Position numbers and translations under genes: made by a program. This document shows, in pieces, positions 1-9,522 of a DNA stretch of 64,000 nucleotides (position 1 is the stretch's first letter; each line of letters starts with the position of its first letter). The notes under the pieces were generated by a model, which was not told the origin of the DNA, did no database searches, and saw only the letters and a list, made by a program, of their open reading frames with translations. This stretch comes from Henricia sp. BOLD:AAB3569 (Eukaryota; Echinodermata; Asteroidea; Spinulosida; Echinasteridae): the NCBI GenBank assembly GCA_037783545.1, contig JBBELK010000030.1, forward strand, positions 1,488,001 through 1,552,000. The letters are read 5' to 3'.

Positions 1-1296
1 CAAGTGCGCAATATAGAGAGTTTAGGGCATGCAAAATTTGAAGTTCGTCGGAACATTTTTCGACCTCCAAATTTGCCGACGTTTGGACCACACTTTAACC
101 AAATTGCCGAGCCAAACTGCGGTGCGTTAACGACAGTCCGAATGACTGAGCATGCGCACAACTCAGGAGTACCCCAAAGAGGTGTGTACAGACAGCCACG
201 GTTTGCGTGAGAGCAGTCAGGAAGCCTCAACCCAGTTTTTTCTAAACTTTGAAATTTCTCTGCCATTTCCCGGCGAAAGTCTGTCAATTTTTTATGACAA
301 GTGCGCAATATAGAGAGTTTAGGGCATGCAAAATTTGAAGTTCGTCGGAACATTTTTCGACCTCCAAATTTGCCGACGTTTGGACCACACTTTGACCAAA
401 TTGCCGAGCCAAACTGCGGTGCGTTAACGACAGTCCGAATGACTGAGCATGCGCACAACTCAGGAGTACCCCAAATAGGTGTGTACAGACAGCCACGGTT
501 TGCGTGAGAGCAGTCAGGAAGCCTCAACCCAGTTTTTTCTAAACTTTGAAATTTCTCTGCCATTTCCCGGCGAAAGTCTGTCAATTTTTTATGACAAGTG
601 CGCAATATAGAGAGTTTAGAGAATGCAAAATTTGAAGTTCGTCGGAACATTTTTCGACCTCCAAATTTGCCGACGTTTGGACCACACTTTGACCAAATTG
701 CCGAGCCAAACTGCGGTGCGTTAACGACAGTCCGAATGACTGAGCATGCGCACAACTCAGGAGTACCCCAAAGAGGTGTGTACAGACAGCCACGGTTTGC
801 GTGAGAGCAGTCAGGAAGCCTCAACCCAGTTTTTTCTAAACTTTGAAATTTCTCTGCCATTTCCCGGCGAAAGTCTGTCAATTTTTTATGACAAGTGCGC
901 AATATAGAGAGTTTAGGGCATGCAAAATTTGAAGTTCGTCGGAACATTTTTCGACCTCCAAATTTGCCGACGTTTGGACCACACTTTGACCAAATTGCCG
1001 AGCCAAACTGCGGTGCGTTAACGACAGTCCGAATGACTGAGCATGCGCACAACTCAGGAGTACCCCAAAGAGGTGTGTACAGACAGCCACGGTTTGCGTG
1101 AGAGCAGTCAGGAAGCCTCAACCCAGTTTTTTCTAAACTTTGAAATTTCTCTGCCATTTCCCGGCGAAAGTCTGTCAATTTTTTATGACAAGTGCGCAAT
1201 ATAGAGAGTTTAGGGCATGCAAAATTTTAAGTTCGTCGGAACATTTTTCGACCTCCAAATTTGCCGACGTTTGGACCACACTTTGACCAAATTGCC
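1..1296 (+). repeat. 297-bp satellite array, segment 1 (about 4.4 monomers)
   Basis: Head-to-tail monomers begin at 1, 298, 595, 892 and 1189, each opening with CAAGTGCGCAATATAGAG. The last one stops after monomer position 108 (TTGCC at 1292-1296), where block 1 begins. Useful landmarks inside a monomer, by position, are: GCATGC at 27-32 and 150-155, CGTCGG at 46-51, CCGACG at 76-81, GTTTGG at 81-86, CCAAAC at 112-117, one GTTAAC and one TGTACA. The first monomer carries TTTAACC where the consensus has TTTGACC. The monomer at 595 has GAGAATGC for GGGCATGC. The array continues to the left of the window. No gene is seen here. Confidence 0.97.
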
Positions 1297-1307
1297 GATT
1301 TCTAAAA

Positions 1308-1331
1308 TGTTTTATTCGTCCGAATAAAACA
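1308..1331. repeat. Perfect 24-bp palindrome in block 1
   Basis: The left arm TGTTTTATTCG and its exact reverse complement are separated by only 2 bp (TC). It starts 11 bp inside the block. It could extrude as a hairpin or cruciform. Its role is unknown. Confidence 0.93.
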
Positions 1332-1383
1332 CGCTAACCAGTCCAACGTTGTTACCGATAGAACCAGTGCTTCAGCCGTTGTC

Positions 1384-1587
1384 GTTGCCAGTCCAGGTCA
1401 TTTATCCACTAAGCGTTCGCCGTTATTGCCAAATTTCCTCATTCGTAGTCGTTGCCAGTCCAGGTCATTTATCCACCAATTGTTCGCCGTTATTGCCAAA
1501 TTTCCTCATTCGTTGTCGTTGCCAGTCCAGGTCATTTATCCACCAAATTTCCTCATTCGTTGTCGTTGCCAATCCAGGTCATTATCC
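1384..1587 (+). repeat. 67-bp minisatellite, two full units (block 1)
   Basis: GTTGCCAGTCCAGGTCATT starts at 1384, 1451 and 1518 (spacing 67). A GTTGCCAATCCAGGTCATT variant follows at 1565, after a unit shortened to 47 bp by loss of 20 bp. Because 67 is not divisible by 3, each unit shifts the reading frame, which argues against a protein-coding role. Confidence 0.93.
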
Positions 1588-3889
1588 GGCGAGTATTCTC
1601 CATCACAATCATCACCAATCTTGGTCGATCGTGTCCGAGTATCAGGTCATATCCTTCGAGAAGCACCACAGGTACATCCTCATAAAACCACAATCGTCAC
1701 CAGTCCAGGTCTGGAAGAATCAAGACCGCAGACTCGGATCCAATCGTGTTCCAAAATTGCATCGGCGTTCCCCGTGACGTACGTACTGGTCACTCCATCA
1801 TTGAGCAACGTTCCAGGACATCACGGGATTCCGCGAAAAACTCCTCCAAACTACCTATGTGCAAGGGTAGTCCTTTGGAAAGCGGTCATCACAGGCCAGC
1901 GGGGAAAGAACCCGTACGCCAACCCGACCGCCCCAAACTGCGGTGCGTTAACGACCGAGCCAAACTGCGGTGCGTTAACGACAGTCCGAATGACTGAGCA
2001 TGCGCACAACTCAGGAGTACCCCAAATAGGTGTGTACAGACAGCCACGGTTTGCGTGAGAGCAGTCAGGAAGCCTCAACCCAGTTTTTTCTAAACTTTGA
2101 AATTTCTCTGCCATTTCCCGGCGAAAGTCTGTCAATTTTTTATGACAAGTGCGCAATATAGAGAGTTTAGGGCATGCAAAATTTGAAGTTCGTCGGAACA
2201 TTTTTCGACCTCCAAATTTGCCGACGTTTGGACCACACTTTGACCAAATTGCCGAGCCAAACTGCGGTGCGTTAACGACAGTCCGAATGACTGAGCATGC
2301 GCACAACTCAGGAGTACCCCAAATAGGTGTGTACAGACAGCCACGGTTTGCGTGAGAGCAGTCAGGAAGCCTCAACCCAGTTTTTTCTAAACTTTGAAAT
2401 TTCTCTGCCATTTCCCGGCGAAAGTCTGTCAATTTTTTATGACAAGTGCGCAATATAGAGAGTTTAGGGCATGCACAATTTGAAGTTCGTCGGAACATTT
2501 TTCGACCTCCAAATTTGCCGACGTTTGGACCACACTTTGACCAAATTGCCGAGCCAAACTGCGGTGCGTTAACGACAGTCCGAATGACTGAGCATGCGCA
2601 CAACTCAGGAGTACCCCAAAGAGGTGTGTACAGACAGCCACGGTTTGCGTGAGAGCAGTCAGGAAGCCTCAACCCAGTTTTTTCTAAACTTTGATATTTC
2701 TCTGCCATTTCCCGGCGAAAGTCTGTCAATTTTTTATGACAAGTGCGCAATATAGAGAGTTTAGGGCATGCAAAATTTGAAGTTCGTCGGAACATTTTTC
2801 GACCTCCAAATTTGCCGACGTTTGGACCACACTTTGACCAAATTGCCGAGCCAAACTGCGGTGCGTTAACGACAGTCCGAATGACTGAGCATGCGCACAA
2901 CTCAGGAGTACCCCAAAGAGGTGTGTACAGACAGCCACGGTTTGCGTGAGAGCAGTCAGGAAGCCTCAACCCAGTTTTTTCTAAACTTTGAAATTTCTCT
3001 GCCATTTCCCGGCGAAAGTCTGTCAATTTTTTATGACAAGTGCGCAATATAGAGAGTTTAGGGCATGCAAAATTTGAAGTTCGTCGGAACATTTTTCGAC
3101 CTCCAAATTTGCCGACGTTTGGACCACACTTTGACCAAATTGCCGAGCCAAACTGCGGTGCGTTAACGACAGTCCGAATGACTGAGCATGCGCACAACTC
3201 AGGAGTACCCCAAAGAGGTGTGTACAGATAGCCACGGTTTGCGTGAGAGCAGTCAGGAAGCCTCAACCCAGTTTTTTCTAAACTTTGAAATTTCTCTGCC
3301 ATTTCCCGGCGAAAGTCTGTCAATTTTTTATGACAAGTGCGCAATATAGAGAGTTTAGGGCATGCAAAATTTGAAGTTCGTCGGAACATTTTTCGACCTC
3401 CAAATTTGCCGACGTTTGGACCACACTTTGACCAAATTGCCGAGCCAAACTGCGGTGCGTTAACGACAGTCCGAATGACTGAGCATGCGCACAACTCAGG
3501 AGTACCCCAAAGAGGTGTGTACAGACAGCCACGGTTTGCGTGAGAGCAGTCAGGAAGCCTCAACCCAGTTTTTTCTAAACTTTGAAATTTCTCTGCCATT
3601 TCCCGGCGAAAGTCTGTCAATTTGTTATGACAAGTGCGCAATATAGAGAGTTTAGGGCATGCAAAATTTGAAGTTCGTCGGAACATTTTTCGACCTCCAA
3701 ATTTTCCGACGTTTGGACCACACTTTGACCAAATTGCCGAGCCAAACTGCGGTGCGTTAACGACAGTCCGAATGACTGAGCATGCGCACAACTCAGGAGT
3801 ACCCCAAATAGGTGTGTACAGACAGCCACGGTTTGCGTGAGAGCAGTCAGGAAGCCTCAACCCAGTTTTTTCTAAACTTTGAAGTTTCT

Positions 3890-6800
3890 CTGCCATTTCC
3901 CGGCGAAAGTCTGTCAATTTTTTATGACAAGTGCGCAATATAGAGAGTTTAGGGCATGCAAAATTTGAAGTTCGTCGGAACATTTTTCGACCTCCAAATT
4001 TTCCGACGTTTGGACCACACTTTGACCAAATTGCCGAGCCAAACTGCGGTGCGTTAACGACAGTCCGAATGACTGAGCATGCGCACAACTCAGGAGTACC
4101 CCAAATAGGTGTGTACAGACAGCCACGGTTTGCGTGAGAGCAGTCAGGAAGCCTCAACCCAGTTTTTTCTAAACTTTGAAGTTTCTCTGCCATTTTCCGG
4201 CGAAAGTCTGTCAATTTTTTATGACAAGTGCGCAATATAGAGAGTTTAGGGCATGCAAAATTTGAAGTTCGTCGGAACATTTTTCGACCTCCAAATTTGC
4301 CGACGTTTGGACCACACTTTGACCAAATTGCCGAGCCAAACTGCGGTGCGTTAACGACAGTCCGAATGACTGAGCATGCGCACAACTCAGGAGTACCCCA
4401 AAGAGGTGTGTACAGACAGCCACGGTTTGCGTGAGAGCAGTCAGGAAGCCTCAACCCAGTTTTTTTCTAAACTTTGAAATTTCTCTGCCATTTCCCGGCG
4501 AAAGTCTGTCAATTTTTTATGACAAGTGCGCAATATAGAGAGTTTAGGGCATGCAAAATTTGAAGTTCGTCGGAACATTTTTCGACCTCCAAATTTGCCG
4601 ACGTTTGGACCACACTTTGACCAAATTGCCGAGCCAAACTGCGGTGCGTTAACGACAGTCCGAATGACTGAGCATGCCCACAACTCAGGAGTACCCCAAA
4701 GAGGTGTGTACAGACAGCCACGGTTTGCGTGAGAGCAGTCAGGAAGCCTCAACCCAGTTTTTTCTAAACTTTGAAATTTCTCTGCCATTTCCCGGCGAAA
4801 GTCTGTCAATTTTTTATGACAAGTGCGCAATATAGAGAGTTTAGGGCATGCAAAATTTGAAGTTCGTCGGAACATTTTTCGACCTCCAAATTTGCCGACG
4901 TTTGGACCACACTTTGACCAAATTGCCGAGCCAAACTGCGGTGCGTTAACGACAGTCCGAATGACTGAGCATGCGCACAACTCAGGAGTACCCCAAAGAG
5001 GTGTGTACAGACAGCCACGGTTTGCGTGAGAGCAGTCAGGAAGCCTCAACCCAGTTTTTTCTAAACTTTGAAATTTCTCTGCCATTTCCCGGCGAAAGTC
5101 TGTCAATTTTTTATGACAAGTGCGCAATATAGAGAGTTTAGGGCATGCAAAATTTGAAGTTCGTCGGAACATTTTTCGACCTCCAAATTTGCCGACGTTT
5201 GGACCACACTTTGACCAAATTGCCGAGCCAAACTGCGGTGCGTTAACGACAGTCCGAATGACTGAGCATGCGCACAACTCAGGAGTACCCTAAAGAGGTG
5301 TGTACAGACAGCCACGGTTTGCGTGAGAGGAGTCAGGAAGCCTCAACCCAGTTTTTTCTAAACTTTGAAATTTCTCTGCCATTTCCCGGCGAAAGTCTGT
5401 CAATTTTTTATGACAAGTGCGCAATATAGAGAGTTTAGGGCATGCAAAATTTGAAGTTCGTCGGAACATTTTTCGACCTCCAAATTTTCCGACGTTTGGA
5501 CCACACTTTGACCAAATTGCCGAGCCAAACTGCGGTGCGTTAACGACAGTCCGAATGACTGAGCATGCGCACAACTCAGAAGTACCTCAAAGAGGTGTGT
5601 ACAGACAGCCACGGTTTGCGTGAGAGCAGTCAGGAAGCCTCAACCCAGTTTTTTCTAAACTTTGAAATTTCTCTGCCATTTCCCGGCGAAAGTCTGTCAA
5701 TTTTTTATGACAAGTGCGCAATATAGAGAGTTTAGGGCATGCAAAATTTGAAGTTCGTCGGAACATTTTTCGACCTCCAAATTTGCCGACGTTTGGACCA
5801 CACTTTGACCAAATTGCCGAGCCAAACTGCGGTGCGTCAACGACAGTCCGAATGACTGAGCATGCGCACAACTCAGGAGTACCCCAAATAGGTGTGTACA
5901 GACAGCCACGGTTTGCGTGAGAGCAGTCAGGAAGCCTCAACCCAGTTTTTTCTAAACTTTGAAATTTCTCTGCCATTTCCCGGCGAAAGTCTGTCAATTT
6001 TTTATGACAAGTGCGCAATATAGAGAGTTTAGGGCATGCAAAATTTGAAGTTCGTCGGAACATTTTTCGACCTCCAAATTTTCCGACGTTTGGACCACAC
6101 TTTGACCAAATTGCCGAGCCAAACTGCGGTGCGTTAACGACAGTCCGAATGACTGAGCATGCGCACAACTCAGGAGTACCCCAAATAGGTGTGTACAGAC
6201 AGCCACGGTTTGCGTGAGAGCAGTCAGGAAGCCTCAACCCAGTTTTTTCTAAACTTTGAAGTTTCTCTGCCATTTTCCGGCGAAAGAGTTTAGGGCATGC
6301 AAAATTTGAAGTTCGTCGGAACATTTTTCGACCTCCAAATTTGCCGACGTTTGGACCACACTTTGACCAAATTGCCGAGCCAAACTGCGGTGCGTTAACG
6401 ACAGTCCGAATGACTGAGCATGCGCACAACTCAGGAGTACCCCAAAGAGGTGTGTACAGACAGCCACGGTTTGCGTGAGAGCAGTCAGGAAGCCTCAACC
6501 CAGTTTTTTTCTAAACTTTGAAATTTCTCTGCCATTTCCCGGCGAAAGTCTGTCAATTTTTTATGACAAGTGCGCAATATAGAGAGTTTAGGGCATGCAA
6601 AATTTGAAGTTCGTCGGAACATTTTTCGACCTCCAAATTTGCCGACGTTTGGACCACACTTTGACCAAATTGCCGAGCCAAACTGCGGTGCGTTAACGAC
6701 AGTCCGAATGACTGAGCATGCCCACAACTCAGGAGTACCCCAAAGAGGTGTGTACAGACAGCCACGGTTTGCGTGAGAGCAGTCAGGAAGCCTCAACCCA

Positions 6801-7879
6801 GTTTTTTCTAAACTTTGAAATTTCTCTGCCATTTCCCGGCGAAAGTCTGTCAATTTTTTATGACAAGTGCGCAATATAGAGAGTTTAGGGCATGCAAAAT
6901 TTGAAGTTCGTCGGAACATTTTTCGACCTCCAAATTTGCCGACGTTTGGACCACACTTTGACCAAATTGCCGAGCCAAACTGCGGTGCGTTAACGACAGT
7001 CCGAATGACTGAGCATGCGCACAACTCAGGAGTACCCCAAAGAGGTGTGTACAGACAGCCACGGTTTGCGTGAGAGCAGTCAGGAAGCCTCAACCCAGTT
7101 TTTTCTAAACTTTGAAATTTCTCTGCCATTTCCCGGCGAAAGTCTGTCATTTTTTTATGACAAGTGCGCAATATAGAGAGTTTAGGGCATGCAAAATTTG
7201 AAGTTCGTCGGAACATTTTTCGACCTCCAAATTTGCCGACGTTTGGACCACACTTTGACCAAATTGCCGAGCCAAACTGCGGTGCGTTAACGACAGTCCG
7301 AATGACTGAGCATGCGCACAACTCAGGAGTACCCTAAAGAGGTGTGTACAGACAGCCACGGTTTGCGTGAGAGGAGTCAGGAAGCCTCAACCCAGTTTTT
7401 TCTAAACTTTGAAATTTCTCTGCCATTTCCCGGCGAAAGTCTGTCAATTTTTTATGACAAGTGCGCAATATAGAGAGTTTAGGGCATGCAAAATTTGAAG
7501 TTCGTCGGAACATTTTTCGACCTCCAAATTTTCCGACGTTTGGACCACACTTTGACCAAATTGCCGAGCCAAACTGCGGTGCGTTAACGACAGTCCGAAT
7601 GACTGAGCATGCGCACAACTCAGAAGTACCTCAAAGAGGTGTGTACAGACAGCCACGGTTTGCGTGAGAGCAGTCAGGAAGCCTCAACCCAGTTTTTTCT
7701 AAACTTTGAAATTTCTCTGCCATTTCCCGGCGAAAGTCTGTCAATTTTTTATGACAAGTGCGCAATATAGAGAGTTTAGGGCATGCAAAATTTGAAGTTC
7801 GTCGGAACATTTTTCGACCTCCAAATTTGCCGACGTTTGGACCACACTTTGACCAAATTGCCGAGCCAAACTGCGGTGC
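3890..7879 (+). repeat. Tandem duplication of about 2.04 kb within the array
   Basis: Copy A (about 3890-5835) and copy B (about 5970-7879) share a run of rare variants in the same order. These are CATTTTCCGG (4191 and 6271), a T7 run, CATGCCCACAAC (about 4675 and 6719), ACCCTAAAGAG with GAGAGGAGTC (about 5287 and 7331), and CAGAAGTACCTC (about 5577 and 7621). The offset is 2,044 bp, or seven monomers plus 1 bp minus the 36-bp deletion found only in copy B. A third partial copy of the same variant series lies at about 31772-32880, after block 3. Confidence 0.88.
5994..6552 (+). repeat. Short monomer with 36-bp internal deletion
   Basis: After CGAAAG at 6281-6286 the sequence jumps directly to AGTTTAGGGC. 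That removes 36 bp running from the TCTGTCAATT segment through CAATATAGAG. The break falls at a 2-bp AG microhomology. This is the largest monomer deletion in the window and shifts the array phase downstream. Confidence 0.93.
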
Positions 7880-9522
7880 GTTAACGACAGTCCGAATGAC
7901 TGAGCATGCGCACAACTCAGGAGTACCCCAAAGAGGTGTGTACAGACAGCCACGGTTTGCGTGAGAGCAGTCAGGAAGCCTCAACCCAGTTTTTTCTAAA
8001 CTTTGAAATTTCTCTGCCATTTCCCGGCGAAAGTCTGTCAATTTGTTATGACAAGTGCGCAATATAGAGAGTTTAGGGCATGCAAAATTTGAAGTTCGTC
8101 GGAACATTTTTCGACCTCCAAATTTTCCGACGTTTGGACCACACTTTGACCAAATTGCCGAGCCAAACTGCGGTGCGTTAACGACAGTCCGAATGACTGA
8201 GCATGCGCACAACTCAGGAGTACCCCAAATAGGTGTGTACAGACAGCCACGGTTTGCGTGAGAGCAGTCAGGAAGCCTCAACCCAGTTTTTTCTAAACTT
8301 TGAAGTTTCTCTGCCATTTCCCGGCGAAAGTCTGTCAATTTTTTATGACAAGTGCGCAATATAGAGAGTTTAGGGCATGCAAAATTTGAAGTTCGTCGGA
8401 ACATTTTTCGACCTCCAAATTTTCCGACGTTTGGACCACACTTTGACCAAATTGCCGAGCCAAACTGCGGTGCGTTAACGACAGTCCGAATGACTGAGCA
8501 TGCGCACAACTCAGGAGTACCCCAAATAGGTGTGTACAGACAGCCACGGTTTGCGTGAGAGCAGTCAGGAAGCCTCAACCCAGTTTTTTCTAAACTTTGA
8601 AGTTTCTCTGCCATTTCCCGGCGAAAGTCTGTCAATTTTTTATGACAAGTGCGCAATATAGAGAGTTTAGGGCATGCAAAATTTGAAGTTCGTCGGAACA
8701 TTTTTCGACCTCCAAATTTGCCGACGTTTGGACCACACTTTGACCAAATTGCCGAGCCAAACTGCGGTGCGTTAACGACAGTCCGAATGACTGAGCATGC
8801 GCACAACTCAGGAGTACCCCAAAGAGGTGTGTACAGACAGCCACGGTTTGCGTGAGAGCAGTCAGGAAGCCTCAACCCAGTTTTTTCTAAACTTTGATAT
8901 TTCTCTGCCATTTCCCGGCGAAAGTCTGTCAATTTTTTATGACAAGTGCGCAATATAGAGAGTTTAGGGCATGCAAAATGTGAAGTTCGTCGGAACATTT
9001 TTCGACCTCCAAATTTGCCGACGTTTGGACCACACTTTGACCAAATTGCCGAGCCAAACTGCGGTGCGTTAACGACAGTCCGAATGACTGAGCATGCGCA
9101 CAACTTAGGAGTACCCCAAAGAGGTGTGTACAGACAGCCACGGTTTGCGTGAGAGCAGTCAGGAAGCCTCAACCCAGTTTTTTCTAAACTTTGAAATTTC
9201 TCTGCCATTTCCCGGCGAAAGTCTGTCAATTTTTTATGACAAGTGCGCAATATAGAGAGTTTAGGGCATGCAAAATTTGAAGTTCGTCGGAACATTTTTC
9301 GACCTCCAAATTTGCCGACGTTTGGACCACACTTTGACCAAATTGCCGAGCCAAACTGCGGTGCGTCAACGACAGTCCGAATGACTGAGCATGCGCACAA
9401 CTCAGGAGTACCCCAAAGAGGTGTGTACAGACAGCCACGGTTTGCGTGAGAGCAGTCAGGAAGCCTCAACCCAGTTTTTTCTAAACTTTGAAATTTCTCT
9501 GCCATTTCCCGGCGAAAGTCTG

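Larger units (their letters stand above)
1297..1956 (+). other. Recurrent non-satellite block, copy 1 (660 bp)
   Basis: This sequence is unrelated to the 297-bp monomer and splits one monomer between positions 108 and 109 with no loss of satellite bases. In order it holds a palindrome (1308-1331), a 67-bp minisatellite with two full units (1384-1587), about 345 bp of non-repeated sequence, and at the right end a partial extra satellite copy. There CCAAACTGCGGTGCGTTAAC occurs twice, 27 bp apart, at 1933 and 1960. No terminal inverted repeats and no target-site duplication are visible. This copy differs from the other five at its left edge (TTGCCGATTTCT rather than TTGCCTTTTTCT) and reads GCGGGGAAAG where the others read GCGAGGAAAG, so it is an older or separate lineage. 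Function and origin are not recognised. It could be a relic of a mobile element or of the sequence from which the satellite expanded. Confidence 0.9.

Noticed and set aside
4..210. Short plus-strand 68-codon and minus-strand 70-codon open frames recurring once per monomer
   Set aside because: They are the same monomer read in other frames. They overlap each other and use weak starts, and their number simply follows monomer number.
1297..1344. Block end as a proven Helitron terminus (hairpin followed by CTAA)
   Set aside because: The CTAA lies only 2 bp after the hairpin, the sequence continues as block beyond it, the insertion is not between A and T, and no matching TC end or Rep/helicase gene is present. 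Kept only as a lead.
1590..1932. Gene remnant in the non-repeated part of the block
   Set aside because: Translations in all frames have stops or no recognisable family. Copy 6 has single-base losses here. I see only a short GTGAC...GTCAC inverted repeat around CGTACGTA, which is not enough for a call.
1297..1956. Block as a cut-and-paste DNA transposon
   Set aside because: The two ends are not inverted repeats of each other and the flanks show no target-site duplication. The inner palindrome lies only near the left end.
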